From: Cordilura impudica
Taxonomy: Eukaryota; Arthropoda; Insecta; Diptera; Scathophagidae
NCBI GenBank assembly: GCA_963682025.1
Contig: OY821518.1
Span: 30,231,991-30,295,990, forward strand
Direction: 5' to 3'
Length of the DNA stretch: 64,000 bases
Notes under the pieces: generated by a model
The model's input: the letters and a program-made list of their open reading frames with translations, nothing else
What the model was told of the DNA's origin: nothing
Databases searched by the model: none
Position numbers and translations under genes: made by a program
Shown: one piece after another, positions 1 to 11,613 of the stretch
How positions within the stretch are numbered: the stretch's first letter is position 1
How the letters are laid out: every line of letters begins with the position of its first letter

Positions 1-476
1 TTGTTTTTTAATAGATTTAAGTGAAGATCGGGAAGCAGCTCTACATGGGGTCAAAGGGATCATTTTTGGACTACTCATTAATGGATGTAATGAACGCATA
101 CAAACCCAATTTGAGTAAGATCTATATGACAATTTGGATCTTATGGCAATTTATGTCGATTTCATATAGGTAATTTGTATGGAGGATAGGTCTGAACATG
201 GACCGATTCTCACCAATTTCAATAGCGTTCATCCCATGGCCGATAAAAGCTTATATACCAAATTTCATCAAAATATATTCATATTTGCGACCTGCAGTTC
301 GATTACAAGGTTTACATGGACACACAGACGGACGGACGGACATTGTTAAATCAACTCAGAAAGTGATTCTGATTCGATCGGTATAATTAAAGATGGGTCT
401 AGGTAAAATATTTTTGGTTGTTACAAACAGCAGCACAAAGTCATTATACCCAAACCACATAGTGGTATAGGGTATA
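1..476 (-). repeat. 780-bp dispersed repeat, copy A (truncated by window edge)
   Basis: Reverse-oriented copy of a family seen seven times here (A-G). Family consensus: starts TATACCCTATACCAC, has a GTCC tetranucleotide run about 130 bases in, and ends with the palindrome GTCGGTCTAGACCGAC followed by CTTACTTGTTTT. The start motif ATACCCTATACCA returns in inverted form (TGGTATAGGGTAT) just before the 3' palindrome. 13-base subterminal inverted repeats, a GTCY microsatellite and a 3' hairpin are the layout of DINE-1/mini-me (non-autonomous Helentron-associated) elements, so I infer that class. This copy has three GGAC units and is cut by the left window edge. Confidence 0.8.
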
Positions 477-516
477 ATGAAACGGGTTTACGATTTACGC
501 TAAATTCTGGGTTAAT

Positions 517-1558
517 TATACCCTATACCACTATGTGGTTTGGGTATAATGACTTTGTGTTGCTGTTTGTAACTACCAAAAATATTTGACCTAAACCCAT
601 CTCTTATTATACCGCTCGACTCAGAATCACTTTCAGAGTCGATTTAACAATGTCCGTCCGTCTGTGTGTCCATGTAAACCTTGTAATCAAACTACAGGTC
701 GCAAATATGAATATATTTTGATGAAATTTGGTATATAAACTTTCATCGGACATAGGATGAACGCTATTGAAATTGGTGAAATTCGGTCCATGCTCAGACC
801 TAGCCCCCATACAAATGACCCTTATGAAACTGACATGAAGTGCCATAAGATCCAAATTATAATATAGATCTCAGTCAAATTGGGTTTGTATGTGTTTATT
901 ATATCCATTAATCAGTAGTCCAAAAATAATACCTATAGGACAATTCTTAGTCATAGGTCCCATATAAGCTGCTTCCCGATCTTCACTTAAATCTATTAAA
1001 AACAAAAATATTGCACAGATTTTTCTCAACTTTGGTTTGCATATATTTTTCAAAATATGAGTGACTTTACCAAATATGGTCAAGATCGATCCATTTTTCG
1101 ACCTAGTCCCCATATAAATATAGCACCCGATATGAACTTTTTCATATTTGCAGCAAAAAAATTAATAACAATGCCACTCAAATTTGGTTTATTATGCTTA
1201 TTTTCTATATCGAATTAGTTGGACCGAAAGATAGGGTCTGTTGTATCTTAGATAATAAGAATGCACGCGTTGTGTATTTTAATTCATGTATTTATTATAA
1301 TACTTTAACAATAATTATTAATATTTAAATATGACGTCCAACTGCTTTGATGGTATATCAAGAAGAGATAAAAAAGGTAAGTTATATGAACAAGTATTTA
1401 CAGATGAATATGCAAAATGAATTATTATAATGATGCCATATTTACATAATGATGTTGATCATGGTGACGGTGCCATATCGACCATAACAGGGTCCCTAAA
1501 CCATGGTATAGGGTATCATATGGTCGGTCTAGACCGACTATAATTTTCTTACTTGTTT
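517..1558 (+). repeat. 780-bp dispersed repeat, copy B (expanded, diverged)
   Basis: Forward copy starting 40 bases from the head of copy A, so A and B form a large imperfect palindrome. It matches the family to about 1235, then has ~245 bases of unrelated AT-rich sequence, and resumes at about 1482 with GGTATAGGGTATC, the GTCGGTCTAGACCGAC palindrome and the ACTTGTTTTT end. It is more diverged than D-G and has only two GTCC units. Confidence 0.75.
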
Positions 1559-2097
1559 TTATTTAATAAAGTTAAAAATGTATTTATTTTTTGGAGCACC
1601 GCTAACACGGGTTTTAACATTTCTATTCCAAAATCAGAAATTTGGATGAATTTTCTAAGAATAATAAAATAAAAGAAGAATAATAAGCAACTATTTAATT
1701 ATAATGCCAACAAGGCGGCCGTTATAACAATATGAAAATAGTGTTTTAAAAAAGGGGAAAGAATTCAACCAATTTAATCTATGAAACCTAGTGTTCGCGA
1801 TATGAACAGTTCAGATGGGGTGTTTCAAAATTGTAACCAACTTTATTTAGTTTTCGAGTTATGTATAAGCGATCTTATATTCCCCGCAAAAATTTTGTTT
1901 TCAAATCTGGCAACCCTTAAAATAGACTCAACAATTTTACTCTACGACGCGTATACGCGATTTTATGTTCTCCACCAAAATTAATACGTGGACGTATAAT
2001 TGATATGTAGATCAGCGATGAGCGCAACTTTTACAATGATATCCACCGTATAGTATTATTATGTAGATTAGAAATGTTTTTTAATTCATATACAATA
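1559..2097. other. AT-rich intergenic DNA, no gene seen
   Basis: No coding pattern, RNA gene or recognisable repeat was seen between repeat copy B and the Tc1-like remnant. Short ORFs here lack any family resemblance. Confidence 0.5.
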
Positions 2098-3745
2098 CAG
2101 TGGGTGACACGCATTAGAAAATTTAACAAAATGCAAATTTCCGATTTTGTTTTTTAATAATTTCGCGATAAGTCCTAAAATAATGTTATTTTTTGCGAAA
2201 TCAGACTTTGGTGTATTCTATATCGAAAGATAACAAATTCATTAATAAAATACAATATATAAAAAAATAGATAAACAACAAAAAAGTATTTTTTTGTGAA
2301 AAATCCACAATACTAAAAGATTATCAGCAAATATCGTGAAAGAGGTGACGGTGACGACTCAAAATTTAGGCGGTAGGTACTGTAACAGGATAATGTTATA
2401 GCAAGAGAGCTTAAAAAATATCCAAAAATGCTACCTAAAAAGATCATTAACATTCTGAAACTGAAACAACCTTATGCTATGCGTTTAGAGACCCTATCCC
2501 TTAGTCCAACTAATTAGATATAGAATATAAGCATAAACCAAATTTGAGTGGCATTTTTATTTGCCTTCGCATACGAAAAAGTTCATATCGGATGCTATAT
2601 TTTTTTGGTAAGGTCACTTATTTTTTGCAAAAACGTACAAAAACCAAATTTTAGAGAAATCTGTGCAATATTTTTGTTGTTTGATAGATTTGAGCTTCAT
2701 GTGGGCCTATGACTAAGAATTGAATCGTTTAGTTTAGAAACTAGTCAAGCAACATATTATTGATATAAAAAAGAAAACTTCCTAGCAACTGTCACTTGAC
2801 TTCTTGGGGGCAAAATTTTAATTCTTTTTGCATTAAACAATGTATTTACCTTAAAAAACAGTAATCGCCCAATAATTAAATTTTTGATTTTTTTGTTGCT
2901 TGACTGGTTTCTGAAATAAACGATTCAATTGTCATATAGGGTTATATTTTTGGACTACGGATAAGTGGATGTAATAAACATACACAAACCCAATTTGACC
3001 GAGATCTATATGATAATTTGGATATTATGGCACTTTAAGTCAATCTCATAGCTTAAGTCAATCTGTAGTTTGATTACAAGGACATAACTAAATCAACTCG
3101 GAAAGTTAATCTGAAAGTGATTCTGAGTCGATCAGTATAATAAAACATGGGTCTAGGTCAAATATTTTTGGTAGTTACAAACATCAGCACAAAGTCATTA
3201 TACGCATAGTGGTAATAGGGTGAAAATATGTGCTCGCATAAATTTTGCTAATGAACACATAAACTGGTCAAGACGGAATTAGAAACTGTTCTCTTTTCAG
3301 ATGCGTCCAAGATTAATTTAAGAGGTCATTATGAAAGAAAGTTTGTACGGCGACCAAAGGGAAAAAGATTAGACCCAAAATATACAAATAAAACTGTCAA
3401 GTTTGTCGGTGGCAATTTTATGGTATGGGGTTGGTTTTCGGTCCGAGGAATGAGTCCAATTCATGTAGTAACTAGATTGGATACCGTCAAATTCTAAATG
3501 ACTTAACGCTTAACAATGACCCAAAACACACTACCAAAGTTGTAACCGTAAGGTTTCAATCTAATGCCGTTAGTGTTTTGGAATGGCCAGCCAAATCAGC
3601 AGATCTTAATCCCATAGTAAATATATTGGACATTGTAGATCGAAAAATACGGACACGAAATAACACGAACAAGACTGATCTCATAGTCAATTAATTCAGT
3701 GGAAAAAATTTTCTATGGATATCATCGGCGTTGAGAAGCGTAGTA
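2098..3745 (+). pseudogene. Tc1/mariner-type transposon remnant, split by repeat copy C
   Basis: The left end ACAGTGGGTGACACGC after TA looks like a Tc1-superfamily terminal repeat. A degraded N-terminal transposase piece is readable near 2390-2465 (...ARELKKYPKMLPKK). After the inserted copy C (2479-3222) the reading resumes at about 3230 with a DDE-domain fragment: FSDASKINLRGHYERKFVRR, then FMVWGWFS, a DPKHT-like stretch and a degraded LEWPAKSADLNP-like stretch. Several frameshifts and stops make it dead. The right terminal repeat is missing; repeat copy D begins three bases beyond. It differs in sequence from the Tc1 elements at 20.6 and 37 kb. Confidence 0.7.
2479..3222 (-). repeat. 780-bp dispersed repeat, copy C (inside Tc1 remnant)
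   Basis: Reverse, strongly diverged copy. It begins at ATGCGTTTAGAGACCC, lacking the GTCGGTCTAGACCGAC end, and finishes at CATAGTGGTAATAGGG. About 200 bases near 2715-2930 do not match the family, and the GTCC run has been lost. It interrupts the Tc1 transposase remnant, so it is younger than that element. Confidence 0.7.
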
Positions 3746-3747
3746 CT

Positions 3748-4531
3748 AAACAAGTAGGAAAATTATAGTCGGTCTAGACCGACTATACGATACCCTATAC
3801 CATGCGTTTAGAAACCCTATCTCTTAGGCCCAACTAACTGGACATTGAAAATAAGCAAAAACCAAATTTGAGTGGGATTTTTATTAATTTTTTTTGGCTG
3901 CAGATGTGAAAAAGTTCATATCGGATGCTATATCTATAAAGGGACTAGGTCCAAAAATGGACCGATCTTGATCATGTTTGGTAAAGTCTCTTGTATTTTG
4001 CAAAAATATGTACAAACAAAATTTGAGAAGAATCAGTGCAATATTTTTGTTTTTTAATAGATTTAAGTGAAGATCGGGAAGCATCTCTATATGGGGTCAA
4101 AGGGATCATTTTTGGACTACTCATTAGTGGATGTAATGAACGCATACAAACCCAATTTGAGTAAGATCTATATGACAATTTGCATCTTATGGCAATTTAT
4201 GTCGATTTCATATGGGTAATTTGTATGGGGGCAAGGTCTGAACATGGACCGATTCTCACCAATTTCAATAGCGTTCATCCCATGGCCGATAAAAGCTTAT
4301 ATACCAAATTTCATCAAAATATATTCATATTTGCGACCTGCAGTTTGATTACAAGCTTTTCATGGACACACAGACGGACGGACGGACGGACGGACATTGT
4401 TAAATCAACTCAGAAAGTGATTCTGATTCGATCGGTATAATTAAAGATGAGTCTAGGTCAAATATTTTTGGTTGTTACAAACAGCAGCACAAAGTCATTA
4501 TACCCAAACCACATAATGGTATAGGGTATAA
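3748..4531 (-). repeat. 780-bp dispersed repeat, copy D (full length)
   Basis: Full-length reverse copy with both termini: the AAACAAGTAGGAAAATTATA end with the GTCGGTCTAGACCGAC palindrome on the left, and GGTATAGGGTATA on the right at 4531. Five GGAC units at about 4376-4396. Closely similar to copies E, F and G, implying recent spread. Confidence 0.85.
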
Positions 4532-4904
4532 AAATAATGGATACCCAACAAAATATTGAAACCCAAAAAGAGAGGGAAAGTTTTCAATTATAGTATAGGA
4601 AAGGTTTCCATTGTTTTGTCAATGTCAGAAATATGAATACTTTTTAAGTTGTTAAGCTAAATAAATAAAACATACAAATTTTTAAATTGAAAAAAAAATC
4701 AAATTTAAATCACTGCATCAGAACTGAGAGCCAAAAAATTGAATACACAATTTGTTCATGCATTACACCAGGGACCGAAAATAATAGTTATTTTGAAATT
4801 TTAAAACAAAACAAGCATATAGAAGCAAATATCGGAAAACTGATTCAAGTATACCATATTCATCGTTATGAACTAGTCTATGATAAAATATATTGATTTT
4901 TAAA
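4532..4904. other. AT-rich stretch, no recognised gene
   Basis: A 69-codon open frame (4687-4896, plus) is present but its translation resembles no family I know and it has no neighbouring regulatory signal. I see no support for calling it a gene. Confidence 0.4.
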
Positions 4905-5062
4905 ATGTTGATTTTTATTTTTTCGAGCATAAATAACAGTTATTTTTTGATTTTTATTTTTCGAGCAAATATTGCAGTTATTTTCTGATTTTTATTTTTT
5001 CGAGCAAAAATAAGTTATTGACTGAGTTTTATTTTTTCAAACAAAAATAACAGTTATTTCTT
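4905..5062 (+). repeat. Tandem AT-rich array (CGAGCAAAAATAACAGTTAT units)
   Basis: About four ~40-50-base units of the form TTTATTTTTT-CGAGCAAAAATAACAG-TTATTTTTTGA. Further units in the same orientation lie at 7628-7660 and 8447-8530, on either side of repeat copy E. Units in the opposite orientation lie at about 9140-9310. Confidence 0.75.
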
Positions 5063-5084
5063 ACAATCCAAATTTTAAAATTTT

Positions 5085-7620
5085 TAGTATTGCTACATTT
5101 TCTGATCATTTTCCTCTTAAATTACAAATATTCCTTCCCGACATTGATGAAGCCTATTCCAACTTTTACCTCATTTAAGAATACTAACTGGAGCAATTTT
5201 AATAATGGTGTGATTCAGGAGCTTTCAAATAATTTTCCGGATTCGTCAAGAAACTTAGAAAATATTGAAATTGATTCTATGTTGAAAAGTTTACAACAGC
5301 AGTTAATGATTTAAGCAATATACACTCGGAGAAGATTAAATTAGAAACCGGAAGATTTTTTGTTTCTGATAATATCAAACACTTGTTCAAAATTAAGTAC
5401 AGTTGGCAGAAAAATATGAAAAAGATATACAAAAGAACACTTAATCGCATACACCCGGATTACGTTTTACTTTCCAAGCAAATTCAGTTAATTAATATTA
5501 TTATTAAAAGGCAAGTTGAACTTGAACAATCTCATTTGTTTAGTGAGAAAATTAAAAATATTAAGCCAGGGCCAAATGCGCACAAAAAGATATACATTAT
5601 AGGTTACAAAAGAAATAAGTGTTTAAGAAAACTGTCCGTTGACGGTGTTGTTATAGAGGATGAAACTCAGAGATTAGTTAAATTAAGTGAACATTTTTCC
5701 AAAATTTATAGTGGTTCTGCTCCTATCAGAGATGTTTCTAATGTAGTTGATGTTGTTAACAGAACAATTTCTAGTGCCCAGGAAAATATTTTTTGTTTTA
5801 ATTCCACTTTTTCTGCTGACAACACCCAAAAGAATTCGAGACTTGTAACCTTAGATGAAGTACTACTTCTAGTTAAAGATATTAATAACAAACAATCTCA
5901 CGGTTTAGATAATATTTCTAATTTCATTATTAAAAAACTACCAATAAAAGCATTTGAATTTCTGTTGGTAATATTTAATCATTGCATTAACAACTCATAT
6001 TTTCCGGATTCATGGAAAATTTCGAAAATAATTCCTATTCAGAAGAAACCAAACAATTTTGAAATTAATAATTTAAGACCTATTTCATTACTTTCAAATT
6101 TAGGCAAGTTGTTTGAAAATGTGTTATATCGAAAAATCGATTTTGTAATATTAGAGCCTTATATTTCAGAATTGCAGAGTGGTTTTAAAAAAAAGGACAT
6201 TCTACTGTTGATGCTATGCTGAAATTTGAAGATGATGTTATTAATCATCTTCGCATTAAGCATTGCACTGTAGCGGTTTCTTTGGATGTGGAAAAAGCAT
6301 TCGACCATGCACATCACTTTGGAATTCTATTTAAAATGATCCAGATTGGGTTTGACTCCTCAATTGTTAAAATTTTTCATAGTTTTTTTTTCTAATAGAA
6401 TGTTTTGTGTCCAATTTAATGGAAATTTATCGGGTTTTGGGATATTTTCCTCATTTTAATATAAATTCTGTAGGTATTTTATACGCCGATGACTCTTTGC
6501 TTTACTCCCACAATGAGTCACCCATTACCGCTTTAAGCCAGGTTTCAAATCACCTCTCAATAGTGAAACAGTTTTATAATGATTGGGGAATTAAAATGAA
6601 TGCATCAAAATGTGAAGCAATTTGTATTCGCAATGCTTCAGGTAAATGCAGGAACTTTGTTGTTCCTGAAAGTAAGACTTTAAGTCTCTTCCTCGAAGGG
6701 ACTGAAATTCCATTTAGAGAAAATCTAAAATATCTTGGTATATCATTTAATAAGCTTTTAAAGTTTAATAAGCATGCAAGGCAATTGATAAACGTTTTCT
6801 AAAATTTTACATAATAAAGATTTACCAATAAAAACAAAATTGTTATTATACAAAACCAACATAAGACCTGTTTTTTTATATGGATTCCCAATTTGGTTTA
6901 ATATATCACCGACGACCATAGGAAGCTTAATATCACAACAAGTCACCGATAATTGTTAAGGAATTGGAAATTTTAGAGCGTAAAGTTATAAGGTGCTGTA
7001 TTGGGAAATATTTTGAATCTTTCTCCAAACGTTTTTCGAATTTTTTTATTTATAATGAATCAAATATTACATCCATTGGCCTTTATGTCGGGGATATTTT
7101 AAAGAGGTTTATACTAGGAATATCTAATCATGAAAACAAATATGTTAAAGATATTTTTAATTCTCAACGAGAATTTAACTTGACAAATATTAATTATTTG
7201 TCTCCTATTGGTTACATGAATGAAGAATGTACTCCCTCTGAGTTATCTGTTTCTTTATGTCCCAATTTTTATAGGAAAAGTACTCCTGGTACTCATAAGG
7301 GTTCAATTTGCCCTTTCTAAATTTATTTTCAGTTTTGCGTTTGTTTTTGTTTTTTTTTTTTAATTAATATGTAATGTTAGGTTTAAGTTAGTTTTAAGTT
7401 TATTTTAAGAGATACACTCTCCTGCTATGTAAGCCCCAGGAGCAAGGGCGTTGAAATTAAAATAGTTTGTTATACAATTTTCACTATATATTGAAAGCAT
7501 GGCTGCAATTCCACAAATATTGTATTTAAGATATTACACTATAGTCTTAAGTTATCTTTTGTTATTGTTGCTGTATCATTATATTGTAGAAAAAAAGACT
7601 CAATAAATTTAAACTTTAAA
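5085..7620 (+). pseudogene. Jockey-like non-LTR retrotransposon, 5'-truncated and decayed
   Basis: A LINE remnant reading left to right. It starts inside the endonuclease end (SDHFPLKLQ-like, about 5100). A 279-codon open frame (5383-6222) covers the linker and RT fingers/palm, including a NNLRPISLLSNLGKLFENVL block typical of jockey-clade RT. A frameshift at about 6190 leads to SLDVEKAFDHAHHFGILFKM; a further break precedes the catalytic box ILYADDSLLY (about 6477-6506). The thumb/C-terminal part continues to 7320 with more breaks. The 3' UTR ends at about 7620 with AATAAA (7600). It cannot make a functional ORF2. It lies within the CGAGCAAAA tandem array. Confidence 0.85.
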
Positions 7621-7661
7621 CTTTCATTATTTTTTTTTTTTTTAGCAAAAACAACAGTTTT

Positions 7662-8446
7662 TATACCCTATACCACTATGTGGTTTGGGTATAATGACTT
7701 TGTGCTGCTGTTTGTAACAACCAAAAATATTTGACCTAGACCCATCTTTAATTATACCGATCGAATCAGAATCACTTTCTGAGTTGATTTAACAATGTCC
7801 GTCCGTCCGTCCGTCCGTCCGTCTGTGTGTCCATGTAAAGCTTGTAATCAAACTGCAGGTCGCAAATATGAATATATTTTGATGAAATTTGGTATATAAG
7901 CTTTTGTCGGCCATGGGATGAACGCTATTGAAATTGGTGAGAATCGGTCCATGTTCAGACCTAGCCCCCATACAAATTACCCATATGAAATCGACATAAA
8001 TTGCCATAAGATCCAAATTGTCATATAGATCTTACTCAAATTGGGTTTGCATGCGTTCATTACATCCACTAATGAGTAGTCCAATAATGATCCCTTTGAC
8101 CCCATATAGAGCTGCTTCCCGATCTTCACCTAAATCTATTAAAAAACAAAAATATTGCACTGATTCTTCTCAAATTTTGTTTGTATATATTTTTGCAAAA
8201 TACAAGAGACTTTACCAAACATGATCAGGATCGGTCCATTTTTGGACCTAGTCCCTTTATAGATATAGCATGCGATATGAACTTTTCATATCTGCGGCCA
8301 AAAAAATTAATAAAAATCCCACTCAAATTTGGTTTTTGCTTATTTCCAATGTCCAGTTAGTTGGGCCTAAGAGATAGGGTTTCTAAACGCATGGTATAGG
8401 GTATCGTATAGTCGGTCTAGACCGACTATAATTTTCTTACTTGTTT
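7662..8446 (+). repeat. 780-bp dispersed repeat, copy E (full length)
   Basis: Forward full-length copy with intact TATACCCTATACCAC start, six GTCC units (about 7797-7820), 3' GTCGGTCTAGACCGAC palindrome and CTTACTTGTTTT end. It sits inside an AT-rich array unit: TTTAGCAAAAACAACAGTTTT precedes it and TTTTTTCTAGCAAAAATTATAG follows. Insertion in a T run fits the T-T target preference of Helentron-type elements (inference). Confidence 0.85.
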
Positions 8447-8530
8447 TATTTTTATTTTTTCTAGCAAAAATTATAGTTATTTTTATTTTTTATTTTTACG
8501 AGCAAAAATATAAGTTATTTTTTATTTAAA
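8447..8530 (+). repeat. Remnant of AT-rich tandem array, direct orientation
   Basis: Two degenerate units (TTTTTTCTAGCAAAAATTATAG and TTTTTACGAGCAAAAATATA) continue the array interrupted by repeat copy E. Confidence 0.6.
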
Positions 8531-9139
8531 TTTTTTTCAAGCCAATATCAATGCTAATATCAAGTATATCTTAAACATCAGAATTTAGTTTTACTAACAT
8601 TAGTGTTTGCAAACTTTCCACTGACAATTGTACTCTCCTAGAAGCAATTTGACGGCTGAGGAGGATCTCTGTTTTTCTATATAGTTATCATTTTCATAAA
8701 AAAAACTTTGCGAACATTGCCATTAATTATTATGCATCATTAGAGGAAGAGTTTAAAATTTCCATATCCCGCAAACCACTTTTTAGTAAAAACATTTAAC
8801 ACTACTTTCATCTACTAAAAATAGTTCATTTTCACCATGTGTTGGCACGATAGACTGATCGTTTTGCTTGAATTAGTAAAAACATTTGTTAATGTTTAAT
8901 AACACAAGCAGTGTCTGACGGTCAAAATCTTTTTACTTATTTCAGTGTTTATATTTTTTAACTGAAAAGACAGTTCCAACCAAAACTTATAGAAGTCACC
9001 TAACAGCAACTGACTCTTTTTGCAGTTTTAACGTTAATATGTATATGTACAGGTGCTAGAACTGATTGATACGCATTCACGAGCCTTGAGTTGATCAGAT
9101 GATGGTTAATTACTTATGCCAAAACTCCTTTCACTCCAA
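8531..9139. other. AT-rich intergenic DNA, no gene seen
   Basis: No coding signal, RNA gene or clear repeat found. Confidence 0.4.
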
Positions 9140-9330
9140 AAAAAATATTAAACTTTTATTTTTGCTCGAAAAAATCAAACAATAACTGTTATTTTGGTTT
9201 GAAAAAATAAAAATCAAAAAATGATTGTGATTTTTGCTCGAAAAAATAAAAATCAAAAAAAAAATTTTATTTTTGCTCAAAAAAATAATAATCAAAAAAT
9301 AACTGTTATCATCTGACTTATGAAAAAATA
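9140..9330 (-). repeat. AT-rich tandem array, inverted orientation
   Basis: About four units reading AACTGTTATTTTTGCTCG-AAAAAATAAAAATCAAAAA, the reverse complement of the arrays at 4905-5062 and 8447-8530. It ends in a short (CTGTAA)n-like run (9330-9362). The arrays thus form a widely spaced inverted repeat around 4.4 kb of transposon-derived sequence. Confidence 0.7.
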
Positions 9331-11105
9331 AATAACTGTAAACTGTAACTGTAACTGTAAAACCAATTTTTTTTTAATTATTTGGATTTAAGTAGAAAAC
9401 AATAATTATTCTTTTCTAATTTTCTATCAAAAAGGTATAAAAAGTTCTTTATTTCTTAAAAATGGTGTATAAAAATATTGTATATAAAAATTCCATAAAA
9501 ATTACGTTACATTTGTATATAAGGATGCCTTAATCAAAAAAAAAAAAGAATCTTAAGTACTATTCTACAATTTTTTTGTGTTTCATCAAATATTGTAAAT
9601 TATGGATATATTATGTAAATTCTTTCAAAGAAATTTGTTTTTTTTTATTAATTAATAGTGCTTAAAATCTCTTCAAACTTAAACTAATTGTATTTTAAGT
9701 ACAACTACAATAGATTTGTAAACAACCTACTATATTAAAAAAATTCAAGTAAAATATAGATAAGTAAATTGGAATTCGTAATATTTTCGAGATAATCGTT
9801 ACTCCTTAAGTTTAAATTTTATAAAAGTCATCATACCACATTTAGCTGCGCGGCTGTTTATCATTAAAATTTAAGAATTATACTAGTTATTTTATGGGAG
9901 TAATAATAAAAAATTATTTGAAATACGAAACAATGTGTCTGTTTATTTGTTAAGTATGATGTTGTTTTGATAGCGTTGTGCCTTTTTTGGTTGTAGGTGT
10001 ATATGCCTAAACTCTGAAGGCAAACCACATATATATTTGTCACTACTCTCCGATTATTGAACTATCTGACCTTAAAATCGTTTCTTGCATTGAAAATTTA
10101 ATACAGCAGATTTGTAATATTTTTATGTTAAAAATAAACTCTAAAAAATATTTAGAAAAATCTAGTAGATTATCATAGATAAATTGAGTTTATATTCTTT
10201 TAAAAACCATCCTAACTTTCTGTAGGATTCATACTTATATATTGTATTTTACCATGGCAGTTATAGCAATTTGTATATTTGTATATTAAATGTTAATTTG
10301 CCATCTTGATCAATAACAAAAGAAAAATGTGTATTTTATAAATCATTTCATGTACTCAGAAGAAATAACTTAATATGAATCATTTTCTAAGAATTCCGTA
10401 TATTAATATAGAATTTATATAAAATACGGTGTTACAAAAATACAGTGATTTCTTGTATACCTGTTGATGATAACAAGATGAAGAAATGAACGCAAAGCAA
10501 AGATAAAATAGATAGAAACAAGAAACAGACAGACAAATATAGAAATGATTTAAACCACGTTTACACTAAATGTTAAAGGTAACAACACTACATCAACAAA
10601 AGCAACAACGCAAATAAATCAAAATGATGGCTTAAGGGAACAGTAACGTAGGTATTCGTATATGTTATGTTTGGTACCCTAATGATGGTAAGGCAACAAA
10701 CAGTCAGTAAAGTTAGAATTGAGAATATTAGAGATATGTATATAACATTTTGGACTTATACAAATAAGGGCAGCATTGTACAAAAAAAAATTATTGGAAA
10801 ACAAGGAATTATTGCTGTGTTTTACAAACAATTATGGCCACATAGTATGTATATACTTATGTATATATATATGATGGATGTGTGATGGTTTGTTATCGTT
10901 ATTGTTTTACGCATTTAGACTTTCTCAGATTTTTTTTTTTTTTTAAATTATGTTCAAATAGAGAAACCTTATTGAAAAATTCACTTACAAAATAGATAAA
11001 ATTGCATAGCTTACTATATAAACATGAAATTCTAATTCATTTACTTCTTCGTTTGCATCATTTTCCTTGCATCATTCCCTTTTTCTGGTCCTTCTTATTT
11101 GTACA
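9331..11105. other. AT-rich intergenic DNA, 3' flank of the membrane-protein gene
   Basis: Mostly A/T runs. A 72-codon plus-strand frame at 10667-10885 has no recognisable product. The part near 11,050-11,105 is expected to hold the 3' UTR of the minus-strand gene starting at 11,613; I cannot place its poly(A) site. Confidence 0.4.
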
Positions 11106-11613
11106 TTACTTAAAACTATGCACATCATTAATTTGTCCATGTTTCTCATCTGGATAATTTTCTATTGACTGTATGGAGCTTGAGGTGGCGGCTGTTATGG
11201 TTGAGGAAACATCCATGAAACGATATTTCTTTTCATCTCTGCATAGGAATGGATAGCACATGATGCCGTAGTAAAATGCCAGACAACCTACAATGACCAC
11301 AAATATTATGGCTATAATGCCAAAGGTGGAAAATCCTGATTTTTTATCCAAATATTCTTTGGGTGTAATGGCTGGAGCCTGTGTAGGTTGCGAAGGTTGC
11401 TGTGAGCCAATGTAATTTCGTTTGGAATTATAACCAGTGGACCGACCTCGTACAGTGCCTGCTGAACAGTAACTTAAGCTCAAGGTAACTACAACAAAAG
11501 AGGTTTATCTCGTAGTATTCATTTATAAAAAATATATATATGTATATATATGTAGGTATATATCTTTACTACAACTTACCTAACAATAATGTTATTATTA
11601 TATTTTTCCACAT
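11106..11613 (-). CDS. Small secretory-pathway single-pass membrane protein, two exons
   Basis: I do not recognise the family. Exon 1 (11613-11580, 34 nt) starts ATGTGGAAAAATATA and ends at a GTAAGT donor. Exon 2 (11488-11106) follows a TTTTGTTGTAG acceptor. The junction makes an in-frame valine and gives 138 residues. The joined N-terminus (MWKNIIITLLL, then VTLSLSYCSAG) is a textbook signal peptide, created only by the splice, which supports the model. A basic, proline-rich ectodomain (about residues 22-60) is followed by one membrane segment (FGIIAIIFVVIVGCLAFYYG, about residues 65-84), a CYPFLC motif and a ~50-residue Ser/Thr-rich cytosolic tail. Predicted type I membrane protein; function unknown. 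Confidence 0.75.

Noticed and set aside
4180..4440. Recurrent 60-90-codon ORF (MDLMAIYVDFIW type) in several places
   Set aside because: It is a chance frame across the 780-bp repeat, running through the GTCC microsatellite (RTDGRTDGRTD). It recurs only because the repeat does.
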